From positions 4,914,001 to 4,978,000 of the forward strand of contig NZ_LT960614.1 of the NCBI RefSeq assembly GCF_900231165.1: DNA of 64,000 nucleotides, in the 5' to 3' direction. This DNA is from Hartmannibacter diazotrophicus. Lineage in GTDB: Bacteria > Pseudomonadota > Alphaproteobacteria > Rhizobiales > Pleomorphomonadaceae. Shown in pieces: positions 51,746-60,073 of this stretch. Made by a program: the position numbers and the translations under genes. Each line of letters begins with the position of its first letter. Within the stretch, counting starts at the first letter, position 1. The notes beneath the pieces were generated by a model. The model saw only the letters and a list, made by a program, of their open reading frames with translations. It made no database searches and had not been told where the DNA came from.

Positions 51746-53673
51746 CCACAACCGACACCGTTCCGGCCGCAAGGCGCAAGGGTTCCGGCCGGCCTGACAA
51801 CCTGCGCCTCCTGCTCAACAACAAGCTCGCCGCTGGCGGGCTGGTCGTGCTGGCCCTCATCGTCGTGACCGCCCTTGCCGCGCCGCTTCTGCCGCTCGCC
51901 AACCCGGACGCGACGGCGCCGGCGCAAAGACTGCTGCCGGTCCTTTCCGAGGGTCATCTTCTCGGCACGGACGCCCTCGGCCGCGATATTCTCTCCCGTC
52001 TCATCTGGGGCACGCGCGTCAGCCTTGCGGTCGGCATCTCGGCAACGCTGATCGCCGCCATCATCGGCTCGCTCATCGGCCTCGTCGCCGGATTTGCGGG
52101 AAAGCGCACCGACAACCTCCTGATGCGCGGCATCGACATGGTGATGGCCTTTCCCTACATCCTGCTGGCGCTTGCCATCGTCGCCGTGCTGGGGCCAGGA
52201 CTGATCAACGCGCTCTACGCCATCGCCATCGTCAACATCCCCTTCTTCGCCCGCAACATTCGCGGCATCACACTCGGTCTGTCGCGGCGCGAATTCGTCG
52301 ACGCGGCAAGGCTGTCGGGCCAGTCGGACGCACGCATCCTCTTCACCGAGATCCTGCCCAACGTGATGCCGGTGATCATCATCACCATGTCGACCACGGT
52401 CGGCTGGATGATCCTGGAGACCGCTGGCTTGTCCTTCCTCGGCCTCGGTGCTCAGCCGCCCCAGGCCGACCTCGGCTCCATGCTCGGCGAGGCGCGGAAG
52501 ATCCTCTTCACCGCGCCGCATGTCTCGGTCATTCCGGGCCTGATGATCTTCGCGCTCGTGATGAGCATCAATCTCCTCGGCGACGGCATCCGCGACGTGC
52601 TCGACCCGCGCCTCAAATCCGGTGCGCTGGCCCGACCCGGCGCCCGCACCAGGGTGACCCGCAAGGACATTCCCGACACGCCGTCCGGCGACGCCCTGCT
52701 GCGGCTTGATGATCTCAGGACCGAGTTCCACGTCGGCGGCGAGGTCTACCGGGCCGTCGGCGGCGTCGATCTCGACATCGGGCGGGGCGAATGCGTCGGC
52801 CTCGTCGGCGAATCCGGCTCCGGCAAGTCCGTCACCGCGATGTCTGTCATGGGCCTCGTGCCGACCCCGCCGGGAGAGATTGCCGGCGGCGCGATCCTGC
52901 TCGATGGCGAGGACCTGCTTGCAGCCGGCGACGAGCGCATCCGCCAGCTTCGCGGCGCCGCCGTCTCCCACGTCTTTCAGGACCCGCTCTCGACGCTGCA
53001 TCCGCTCTTTACGGTCGGGGACCAGCTGATCGAGGCGATCCGCGCCCATCAGCCGCTCTCCCATGCCGAGGCCGCCGACAAGGCAACCGAACTGCTCGCC
53101 AAAGTCCGCATTCCGAATCCGGCTAAGCGACTGGAGTCCTATCCGCACGAACTCTCCGGCGGCATGCGCCAGCGCATCTCGATTGCCATGGCGCTCGCCA
53201 ACGACGCCAGGCTGATCATCGCCGACGAGCCGACGACCGCGCTGGATGTCACGGTCCAGGCGCAGATTCTGACACTCCTTAGCCGATTAAGAGAATCGAC
53301 CGACGTCGCCGTCCTCTTCATCACGCACGACTTCGGCGTCGTCTCGGCGATCTGCGACCGCGTCGCCGTGATGTACGCCGGCCGCATCGTCGAAACGGGT
53401 CCGACCGCCGATCTTCTGGCAAGGCCCGCCCACCCCTATACGGCCAAGCTGATCGACTGTGTGCCGGTGCTCGGCGAGCCCGAGCGGCGGCTCGACGCCA
53501 TCGAGGGCCGCCCGCCGATGGTCAACCGGCTTCCGCCCGGCTGCGCCTTCGCCGACCGCTGTCCGCGTGTCGAGAAGGAATGCAGGGTGGGCGACATCCC
53601 CATGGTTGCGGCGGAGGGGAAGGGGCGCGCCGTCCGCTGCCTGCACCCGATGAACGCGGAGGAGACGGCATGA
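51742..53673 (+). CDS. Fused peptide-type ABC permease-ATPase (DppC-DppD)
   Basis: The 643-residue protein is a natural fusion. Residues 1-300 are a DppC-type permease (GHLLGTDALGRDILSRLIWG, EAA loop EFVDAARLSGQSDARILFTE). After a linker rich in Arg/Thr/Pro (about 295-315), residues 315-643 are a DppD-type ATPase with Walker A GESGSGKS, signature LSGGMRQRISIAMAL, Walker [17 protein letters not shown] and the C-terminal Cys cluster CAFADRCPRVEKEC. The frame is continuous and no ribosome site or start of normal quality marks a second gene. Such fusions are known in some alphaproteobacterial dipeptide transporters. It is coupled at both ends by ATGA overlaps. Confidence 0.92.
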   Translation: MTTTDTVPAARRKGSGRPDNLRLLLNNKLAAGGLVVLALIVVTALAAPLLPLANPDATAPAQRLLPVLSEGHLLGTDALGRDILSRLIWGTRVSLAVGISATLIAAIIGSLIGLVAGFAGKRTDNLLMRGIDMVMAFPYILLALAIVAVLGPGLINALYAIAIVNIPFFARNIRGITLGLSRREFVDAARLSGQSDARILFTEILPNVMPVIIITMSTTVGWMILETAGLSFLGLGAQPPQADLGSMLGEARKILFTAPHVSVIPGLMIFALVMSINLLGDGIRDVLDPRLKSGALARPGARTRVTRKDIPDTPSGDALLRLDDLRTEFHVGGEVYRAVGGVDLDIGRGECVGLVGESGSGKSVTAMSVMGLVPTPPGEIAGGAILLDGEDLLAAGDERIRQLRGAAVSHVFQDPLSTLHPLFTVGDQLIEAIRAHQPLSHAEAADKATELLAKVRIPNPAKRLESYPHELSGGMRQRISIAMALANDARLIIADEPTTALDVTVQAQILTLLSRLRESTDVAVLFITHDFGVVSAICDRVAVMYAGRIVETGPTADLLARPAHPYTAKLIDCVPVLGEPERRLDAIEGRPPMVNRLPPGCAFADRCPRVEKECRVGDIPMVAAEGKGRAVRCLHPMNAEETA

Positions 53674-54662
53674 GCGAAACGGGTCTCCTCAGCATCGAGA
53701 ATGTCCAGAAGCGCTTCGGCGGCGGACGCACGCTCTTCGGCACCGAGCGTCCTGCCGTGCACGCCGTCCAGGATGTCACGATTCACGTGAAACGTGGCGA
53801 GACCCTTGGCATCGTGGGCGAATCCGGCTGCGGAAAGTCGACGCTCGCCCGCATGCTGACGGGTCTCGACCGCCCGACCGGCGGCAGCATCCTCTTCGAC
53901 GGCAAGGACCTCGTCGCCGAGGCGAGCCGCGACCGACGCGCCCTCTCCCGCCGCATCCAGTATGTCTTCCAGGACCCGGTCGCCTCGCTCAATCCGCGCA
54001 AGACGATCCGCGATATCCTGGAAACGCCGCTCATCCATCTGCTCGGCCTCGACCGCGCGGCCCAAAAGGATCGGCTGGAGGAACTGATGCGCGCGGTGAA
54101 CCTCGCACCGGAGTTCCTCGAACGCTATCCGCACGAATTCTCCGGCGGGCAGGCCCAGCGCATCGGCATTGCCCGGGCGCTTGCTGCCGATCCCGAACTC
54201 ATCGTGCTCGACGAGCCGGTCTCAGCCCTCGACGTTTCGGTTCAGGCGCAGGTCCTCAACATTCTCGACGACCTGAAGCACCGGTTCTCGCTGACCTATG
54301 TCTTCATCAGTCATGATCTGTCGGTGGTCGAGAGCGTCAGCGACCGCGTCGCCGTGATGTATTTCGGCCGTATCGCCGAAGTCGGCCCCGCCCGTGAGGT
54401 CTTCGGCAGGCCGCGCCATCCCTATACGCACCTGCTTCTCGGCTCCGTGCCGTCACCCGGCAAGCGCTCGCTGGCCGCCGAGGATGCGACAAGCGAATTG
54501 CCCGACCCCTACCATCCGCCGCCCGGCTGCGCCTTCCACGCCCGTTGCCCGCGTGGACAACCCGACTGCACCGCAAAGCCGCCCTTGCCAACCCCCGCTC
54601 CCCATGGCTTGGATCATCTGGCGGCCTGCTATCATCCGCATGGGGAGAGCGAACGAACATGA
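53670..54662 (+). CDS. Peptide-type ABC ATPase (DppF/OppF family)
   Basis: The 330-residue ATPase has Walker A GESGCGKST, VFQDPVASLNPRKTIRD, signature FSGGQAQRIGIARAL (Phe in place of the usual Leu) and Walker B LIVLDEPVSALDVSVQ. The oligopeptide C-terminal domain includes CAFHARCPRGQPDC. It is the second ATPase for this importer, the first being fused to the permease. The ATG overlaps the previous stop, and its own stop overlaps the GntR start. Confidence 0.94.
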   Translation: MSETGLLSIENVQKRFGGGRTLFGTERPAVHAVQDVTIHVKRGETLGIVGESGCGKSTLARMLTGLDRPTGGSILFDGKDLVAEASRDRRALSRRIQYVFQDPVASLNPRKTIRDILETPLIHLLGLDRAAQKDRLEELMRAVNLAPEFLERYPHEFSGGQAQRIGIARALAADPELIVLDEPVSALDVSVQAQVLNILDDLKHRFSLTYVFISHDLSVVESVSDRVAVMYFGRIAEVGPAREVFGRPRHPYTHLLLGSVPSPGKRSLAAEDATSELPDPYHPPPGCAFHARCPRGQPDCTAKPPLPTPAPHGLDHLAACYHPHGESERT

Positions 54663-55501
54663 TCGACGTCGAGGACCTCCGGGACCAGACCTTGCCCGTT
54701 CCGGAGCGGCCCGAGGCGTCGTTGACCGCCATGCCCAAGGAACCCGCACAGGCCCAGAACCGACGCCACCCTGCCCTCGGAACCCGCCGCCGCAAGCGGC
54801 CCGATCTGTTGGCCGACCAGATTCGCGGCCAGATCGCCGACAACGGCCTGAAGCCCGGCGACCGCCTTCCGCCCGACTGGCTGAAGCCCGAACTTCGCGG
54901 CGTCGCTCGCGGAACCTTGCGCGAGGCGCTGAAAGTGCTGGAATTCCAAGGTCTCGTGACGACGCGCACGGGGCCGGGTGGCGGTGTTTTCGTGTCGGAG
55001 GTGTCCGCCGATCAGGCGTTGCAGGTCATCGACAATCTCTTCCTTTTCCGTCCGCCGTCGATCGCCGACATCCAGCATCTGCGCCGCGTCGTCGAGCCAG
55101 AACTGGCCGCCAGCCTTGCCGGCCGCCTGTCGGAGGAGGATTTTCTCGTTCTTCGCGACAAGATCGGACTTCTGGAAGCAGAACCGGCAACGCCGGAGGA
55201 CGAGGAGCGTCAGCGCCGGGCCGAGCTCGATTTTCACATCGAACTGGCGCGCCGCGCGCCCAATGCGCTCGTCGGCTTCATGACACTGCTCCTGCTCAGC
55301 CTGTTGCGCGACCGTGCCGACTTTCAGGATGTTCCCGACAGCCCCGCACGGATGGCGGCCGACAGCGGGCTCGACCATCGCATCCGCCTGATCCGCGCCC
55401 TGCATTCAGGAGAAGCGGGCCGGTCCCGCGCCGCCATGGAGGCCCTGCTGGAGAACGCCGACCGCTTCGGTCACGAAGCGGCATCGCACCGACGGGATTA
55501 G
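54659..55501 (+). CDS. FadR-family (GntR) transcriptional regulator
   Basis: The 280-residue regulator has a 45-residue basic, unstructured N-terminal extension. A winged helix follows (DLLADQIRGQIADNGLKPGD, recognition part VARGTLREALKVLEFQGLV, wing RTGPGGGVFV), then a helical FCD domain with LDFHIELARRAPN and LDHRIRLIRALHSGE. It sits at the end of the transporter operon and is translationally coupled to it (ATGA), so it probably senses the imported compound and controls its own operon. The stop is convergent with the deacetylase gene, 5 bases apart. Confidence 0.88.
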   Translation: MIDVEDLRDQTLPVPERPEASLTAMPKEPAQAQNRRHPALGTRRRKRPDLLADQIRGQIADNGLKPGDRLPPDWLKPELRGVARGTLREALKVLEFQGLVTTRTGPGGGVFVSEVSADQALQVIDNLFLFRPPSIADIQHLRRVVEPELAASLAGRLSEEDFLVLRDKIGLLEAEPATPEDEERQRRAELDFHIELARRAPNALVGFMTLLLLSLLRDRADFQDVPDSPARMAADSGLDHRIRLIRALHSGEAGRSRAAMEALLENADRFGHEAASHRRD

Positions 55502-55506
55502 CGCAA

Positions 55507-56547
55507 TCAGCCCTCAGCAAAACCTTCCAGCACGTTCACCGTGTTGATGCCGACCGCCTCGATGGCATAGCCACCCTCCATCAGGAAGACGGTCGGAAGT
55601 CCGAGCCCCTTGGCGAGCCTGTTGCCGCAACGACGGAAATCCTCCGACTCCAGCTTGAAGAAGCTGATCGGATCGTCCTTGTAGGCATCGACGCCGAGCG
55701 AGACGACGAGCGCCTCCGCGCCGAAGGCCTTGATGCGGGCGATCGCCTCGTCGAGCGCTTGCGACCACTCGCCATAGGCCGTTCCGGGGCGCATCGGATA
55801 GTTCGCCGTCGCGCCCTCTCCTTCGCCCTCGCCGCTCTCATCCGCATAGCCGGTGAAATAGGGATAGGCGTCTTCGGGATGGCCGTGCAGCGAGGCAAAG
55901 AGCACGTCGCCGCGCGCATAGAGGATCTCCTGCGTACCGTTGCCGTGGTGGAAATCGACGTCGAGCACCGCGACCTTGCCGGCCCCGCCAAGGCGGAACA
56001 TCTCCGCGACCACCGCCGCGTTGTTGATGAAGCAGTAGCCGCCGAACATGTCGCTTGCCGCATGATGCCCCGGCGGACGGCAAAGTGCGAAGGCGGCGCC
56101 GCCCTTGGCCGCAACATGTCTCTGGGCCGACTGGGCGCTTGCCAGCGACGAGCAGGCCGCCTTCCAGGTGCCGCCCGTGATCGCGGTCTCCGCCGCCAGC
56201 GCATAGTAGCCGACCTTGCCGTCGATATCGCGCGGCGGCGGCCGGAAGGCGCCGGACATGCGCCGTGCGGCAAAGCCCGTCGCGATGATCTCGCCGGCAT
56301 TGCCCGCCGCCTTCCACTCGTCCCAGGCGGTCTCCAGGAAATTGAGGAAGCCCGCATCGTGCACCCGGTGCGCGATGGAAAGGTCGACCGCATCGGGCGT
56401 CGTGACCGCCGGAAAGCCGCGCTCCTTCAGCTGGCGCAGCACATATTCCACGCGCGAGGGCCGCTCGAAGGGCGTCACCAGTTCGCCGCCGTGCAATTCG
56501 CCCTGCGGGAAATGAAGACGATGGTCTTCGCTGAAAAAGGTCTGCAT
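55507..56547 (-). CDS. Acetylpolyamine amidohydrolase / class II histone deacetylase-like
   Basis: The 346-residue Zn-dependent deacetylase has the arginase-deacetylase fold motifs: the His pair H161/H162 in CRPPGHHAASD, Zn ligands D198/H200 in LDVDFHHGNGTQE, third ligand D287 in LGVDAYKDDPIS and Tyr327 in MEGGYAIE. These match the active site of Mycoplana ramosa acetylpolyamine amidohydrolase (H158/H159, D195/H197/D284, Y323), including the N-terminal segment MQTFFSEDHRLHFP. It should release acetate from acetylated polyamines or similar amides. It is next to, but opposite in strand from, the peptide-type importer. Confidence 0.93.
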   Translation of the reverse strand: MQTFFSEDHRLHFPQGELHGGELVTPFERPSRVEYVLRQLKERGFPAVTTPDAVDLSIAHRVHDAGFLNFLETAWDEWKAAGNAGEIIATGFAARRMSGAFRPPPRDIDGKVGYYALAAETAITGGTWKAACSSLASAQSAQRHVAAKGGAAFALCRPPGHHAASDMFGGYCFINNAAVVAEMFRLGGAGKVAVLDVDFHHGNGTQEILYARGDVLFASLHGHPEDAYPYFTGYADESGEGEGEGATANYPMRPGTAYGEWSQALDEAIARIKAFGAEALVVSLGVDAYKDDPISFFKLESEDFRRCGNRLAKGLGLPTVFLMEGGYAIEAVGINTVNVLEGFAEG

Positions 56548-56721
56548 GACGGCCTCGCTGCTGCTTGCTCGACTGAGGCGCGAACACTATCGGCGCCGGC
56601 ATCGCCTCGGCAAGATCGTTCAGGCGAATGTCGGCGTCCGTCGCCGCATCGATCCCTTTCAGGTCAATGTTAAGGCTTCGCCGCTACGATCCGGGCAAAC
56701 AACACCGAGAGGCATCCATCC

Positions 56722-57177
56722 GTGTCCGGCACCGTCTTCATCCTCAATGGCCCCAACCTCAACCTGCTCGGCAAGCGTCAGCCGGAAATCTACGGCCGCG
56801 AAACGCTCAAGGACGTCGAGGAAAACTGCACGAAGCTCGCGGCCGAACACGGGCTCTCGATCCGCTTCCACCAGTCGAACGCCGAGCACCAGATCATCGA
56901 CTGGATCCACGAGGCGCGCGAGACGGCCATCGGCATCATCATCAACCCCGCCGCCTTCACCCACACTTCCGTCGCGATTCTCGACGCGCTCAACACCTTC
57001 GAAGGTCCCGTCCTGGAGGTGCATATCTCCAACGTCCACAAGCGCGAATCCTTCCGCCACCACTCCTACGTCTCTCTGCGGGCCGACGGTGTGATGGCCG
57101 GCTTCGGCACGCAGGGATACGAACTGGCGCTGCTCCGCATGATCCGCCTCGCCGGTCTGCAGCCGGTCGACGTCTGA
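56722..57177 (+). CDS. aroQ: 3-dehydroquinate dehydratase, type II
   Basis: The 151-residue enzyme dehydrates 3-dehydroquinate in the shikimate pathway (or in quinate use). It has the type II signature [20 protein letters not shown] with Arg19 and catalytic Tyr24, then [14 protein letters not shown] (Asn75, His81) and [12 protein letters not shown] with catalytic His101. The start is GTG. It has no shikimate-pathway neighbour; the next gene is the polyol regulator. The divergent upstream region to the deacetylase is 174 bases long. Confidence 0.95.
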   Translation: MSGTVFILNGPNLNLLGKRQPEIYGRETLKDVEENCTKLAAEHGLSIRFHQSNAEHQIIDWIHEARETAIGIIINPAAFTHTSVAILDALNTFEGPVLEVHISNVHKRESFRHHSYVSLRADGVMAGFGTQGYELALLRMIRLAGLQPVDV

Positions 57178-57292
57178 AGGGCAATCGCTCGGCCTGCCCC
57201 CCGCAAGACGCCTCCGCCCGGACAGGCTGCCATTCCGTTTGACAGTTTGATCGCAAGTTCGATAGTGGACCCTTCGGGGGGCTTGAAAGACC

Positions 57293-58237
57293 ATGGCTGT
57301 CAAGGGCGGACGACTGGACGATGCGGCGCGGGCCGGCTGGCTCTACTATGTCGCGGGCAACACGCAGGACCAGATCGCCGCCAAGCTCGGCGTCTCCCGC
57401 CAGTCGGCACAGCGACTCGTTTCGCTCGCCGTCGCCGAGGGCCTCGTCAAGGTCCGCATCGACCACCCGATCGCCAATTGCCTGGAACTGGCAAGCCGCC
57501 TGCGCAAGGCCTTCGACCTGAAGGTCGCCGAAGTCGTGCCGACCGACCCGGAAGCCGATTCCAGCACCCTTGGCGTCGCCGAGGCAGCCGCGGCTGAGAT
57601 CGAACGCTGGCTGCGCCGGCCCGAACCGCTGGTGATGGCCATCGGCACCGGCCGCACGCTGAAGGCGGCCGTCGAGCAGTTGTCCAGGATCGAGTGCCAG
57701 CAGCACCGCATCGCGTCGCTCACCGGCAACATCGCCCCGGACGGATCGGCCGCGGTCTTCAACGTCATCTTCACCATGGCCGACCGGGTGAAGGCGCGCT
57801 TCTTCCCGATGCCCCTTGCCGTCATCGCCTCGACGCCGGAAGAAAAGCGGATGCTGCACGCCCAGGCGATGATCCGCCCCGTGCTGGATCTTGCCGCCGA
57901 GGCGGACGTCGTCTTCGTCGGCATCGGCGATCTCGGGCCCGAGGCGCCGCTCTATCTCGACGGTTTCATCACCGAGGACCAGCGCCAGTCCCTGACAGGG
58001 GCCGGAGCCGTCGGAGAGATCTGCGGCTGGGCCTTCGACGCCAAGGGACATTTCGTCGACGTCCCGCCGAATGACCGTGTCGCGAGCGCCGAAATCCCCT
58101 CTCCCGACAAGGCGACGGTGATCGCCATGGCCAAGGGCGAACGCAAGCTTGCGGGCATTCATGCCGCTCTCGTCGGCAAGATCGTCAATGGTCTGATCAC
58201 CGACGAGGCGACGGCAGAGGCCCTTCTAAGCTTCTGA
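57293..58237 (+). CDS. SorC-family transcriptional regulator of the polyol operon
   Basis: The 314-residue regulator has an N-terminal helix-turn-helix (TQDQIAAKLGVSRQSAQRLV) and a SorC/DeoR-type sugar-binding domain (MAIGTGRTLKAAVEQL, GNIAPDGSAAVFNVI, VFVGIGDLGPEAPLYLDGFI, GAVGEICGWAFDAKG). These proteins bind phosphorylated sugars or polyols. The position directly before smoE and a pair of inverted repeats over the smoE promoter suggest it controls the polyol operon. It equals the regulator usually found with smo genes. Confidence 0.9.
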   Translation: MAVKGGRLDDAARAGWLYYVAGNTQDQIAAKLGVSRQSAQRLVSLAVAEGLVKVRIDHPIANCLELASRLRKAFDLKVAEVVPTDPEADSSTLGVAEAAAAEIERWLRRPEPLVMAIGTGRTLKAAVEQLSRIECQQHRIASLTGNIAPDGSAAVFNVIFTMADRVKARFFPMPLAVIASTPEEKRMLHAQAMIRPVLDLAAEADVVFVGIGDLGPEAPLYLDGFITEDQRQSLTGAGAVGEICGWAFDAKGHFVDVPPNDRVASAEIPSPDKATVIAMAKGERKLAGIHAALVGKIVNGLITDEATAEALLSF

Positions 58238-58298
58238 TCCTTATACGATAAATCACCGGACTTCGGCAGTCATGCTGCGCTGCGGCAACGATTGTGCG

Positions 58299-58327
58299 TT
58301 GACTCGTCACAACATTTTATGAGTAAT
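58299..58327 (+). promoter_or_regulatory. Candidate promoter of the smo operon
   Basis: TTGACT (58299-58304, 5 of 6 to consensus) and AGTAAT (58322-58327) are 17 bases apart. The -10 lies inside the first inverted repeat, so a bound repressor would block it. The start codon is about 170 bases further on. Confidence 0.5.
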
Positions 58328-58351
58328 AGCTCAAGAGCATAGCAAATGCTC
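58320..58351. promoter_or_regulatory. Two inverted repeats, candidate SorC-type operators
   Basis: TGAG-TAATAG-CTCA (58320-58333) is followed at once by GAGCAT-AGCAA-ATGCTC (58335-58351). Both are perfect inverted repeats and share the half-site GAGC/GAGT. Their position over and just after the -10 fits repression by the adjacent SorC-family protein. Confidence 0.6.
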
Positions 58352-58497
58352 AATAAAAGGCGGTGCTGATTCTGCGTCGGCAGGGGGCTGGCATCGACCG
58401 AAGAAGAACGAAAAACGGATGGGCAGCGGGCGGCTGGCACCAGCCGTTCTGGGAGTGAACCCGCCCGCCAAACCATGCAGATGCCTGGGAGGATCTC

Positions 58498-59808
58498 ATG
58501 AAATTGAAGACGTGGCTGCTTGCGGCCCCGATTTTTGCGCTTGGACTTCCCGTCCACGCCGAAACGCTGACCATTGCCACCGTGAACAACGGCGACATGA
58601 TCCGGATGCAAAAGCTGACGGACGATTTCAAGGCCAGCAATCCCGACATCGACCTTGAGTGGGTGACGATGGAGGAGAACGTCCTTCGCCAGAAGGTGAC
58701 GACGGACATCGCCACCAAGGGCGGGCAGTATGACGTGCTCACCATCGGCACATACGAGGTTCCGATCTGGGCCAAGCAGAACTGGCTGCTGCCGCTCGAC
58801 AACCTCGGCGCCGACTACGACGTCGACGACCTGCTTCCCGCCATCCGCTCCGGCCTTTCGGTCGACGGCAAGCTCTACGCCGCCCCCTTCTACGGCGAGA
58901 GCTCGATGATCATGTACCGCACCGACCTCTTCAAGGATGCGGGCCTGACCATGCCCGACGATCCGACCTGGACCTTCATTGCCGACGCGGCGCGCAAGCT
59001 CACCAACAAGGACAAGGAAATCTACGGCATCTGCCTGCGCGGCAAGGCCGGCTGGGGCGAGAACATGGCCTTCCTGACGGCCATGTCCAATTCCATGGGC
59101 GCGCGCTGGTTCGACGAGAACTGGCAGCCGCAGTTCGACCAGCCGGAGTGGAAGGACACCCTGTCCACCTACGTCGACATGATGAAGGATGCCGGACCGC
59201 CCGGCGCCTCCTCCAACGGCTTCAACGAGAACCTGGCGCTCTTCCAGTCCGGCAAGTGCGGCATGTGGATCGACGCCACCGTGGCTGCATCCTTCGTGAC
59301 CAACCCGAAGGACTCGACGGTCGCCGACAAGGTCGGCTTCGCGCTCGCCCCCCACAAGGAAGGCGTCGAAAAGCACGGCAACTGGCTCTGGGCCTGGTCG
59401 CTGGCAATCCCCGCCGGCACCCAGAAGTCCGAAGCGGCGGAGAAGTTCATCTCCTGGGCGACCTCCAAGCACTACGCCGAGCTCGTCGCCTCCAAGGAAG
59501 GCTGGGCCAACGTTCCTCCGGGCACTCGCCAGTCTCTCTATGACAACCCGAAGTATCAGGAGGCGGCACCCTTCGCCAAGATGACGCTGGAATCGATCGA
59601 AGCGGCCGACCCGATCCATCCGACGGTCAAGCCCGTGCCCTACACCGGCGTGCAGTTCGTCGCCATTCCGGAGTTCCAGGGCCTTGGAACCGCTGTCGGA
59701 CAGCAGTTCTCCGCGGCCCTTGCCGGCCAGGTGTCGATCGATCAGGCCCTTGCCACGGCTCAGCAGCTCGCCACGCGCGAGATGATGAAGGGCGGCTACA
59801 TCAAGTGA
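58498..59808 (+). CDS. smoE: Sorbitol/mannitol ABC solute-binding protein
   Basis: The 436-residue family 1 binding protein has a signal peptide (cleavage near VHA-ET, residue 21) and SmoE-like features: TIATVNNGDMIRMQKLTDDF, FYGESSMIMYRTDLFKDAGL and FQSGKCGMWIDATVAASFV. It captures hexitols in the periplasm for SmoFG. GGGAGGATC precedes the ATG. It is the first gene of the operon and is followed by a strong hairpin. Confidence 0.92.
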   Translation: MKLKTWLLAAPIFALGLPVHAETLTIATVNNGDMIRMQKLTDDFKASNPDIDLEWVTMEENVLRQKVTTDIATKGGQYDVLTIGTYEVPIWAKQNWLLPLDNLGADYDVDDLLPAIRSGLSVDGKLYAAPFYGESSMIMYRTDLFKDAGLTMPDDPTWTFIADAARKLTNKDKEIYGICLRGKAGWGENMAFLTAMSNSMGARWFDENWQPQFDQPEWKDTLSTYVDMMKDAGPPGASSNGFNENLALFQSGKCGMWIDATVAASFVTNPKDSTVADKVGFALAPHKEGVEKHGNWLWAWSLAIPAGTQKSEAAEKFISWATSKHYAELVASKEGWANVPPGTRQSLYDNPKYQEAAPFAKMTLESIEAADPIHPTVKPVPYTGVQFVAIPEFQGLGTAVGQQFSAALAGQVSIDQALATAQQLATREMMKGGYIK

Positions 59809-59831
59809 TGTAACCCGCCACCTCCCGAGCG

Positions 59832-59867
59832 CTCCGTCCGCCACTCTTCCCATTGCGGCGGACGGAG
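59832..59867 (+). terminator. GC-rich hairpin between smoE and smoF
   Basis: CTCCGTCCGCC and GGCGGACGGAG form a perfect 11-bp stem with a 14-base loop, 24 bases after the smoE stop. No T-run follows. It is probably an mRNA-stabilising or attenuating element that favours binding-protein expression. Confidence 0.6.
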
Positions 59868-60073
59868 ACGGGATGTGCCGTCAGGACTTGACGCGAAAAT
59901 CCTCAATCCATCCGACGACGGCTTGCCGCCGGCCCGGTCGCCGCAAGCCGCCGAAGACCAGACCTTCCGCCAGGGGCTTGGTCCGCATGCGAAGACGTTG
60001 ACGGGAGGCTTTTCCTTCCCGCGCGTCGCGACTCTCTGCATCGCAGCCTCAGAACAAGAAGGAAGAGGCGGAC

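Noticed and set aside
51742-53673. Separate dppC and dppD genes instead of a fusion
   Set aside because: There is no stop codon between the halves and no good ribosome site with a start near the junction, so the fusion is read as real.
54394-56673. 759-codon open frame running across the dppF-GntR-deacetylase region
   Set aside because: It covers three recognised genes on both strands and shows no domain of its own.
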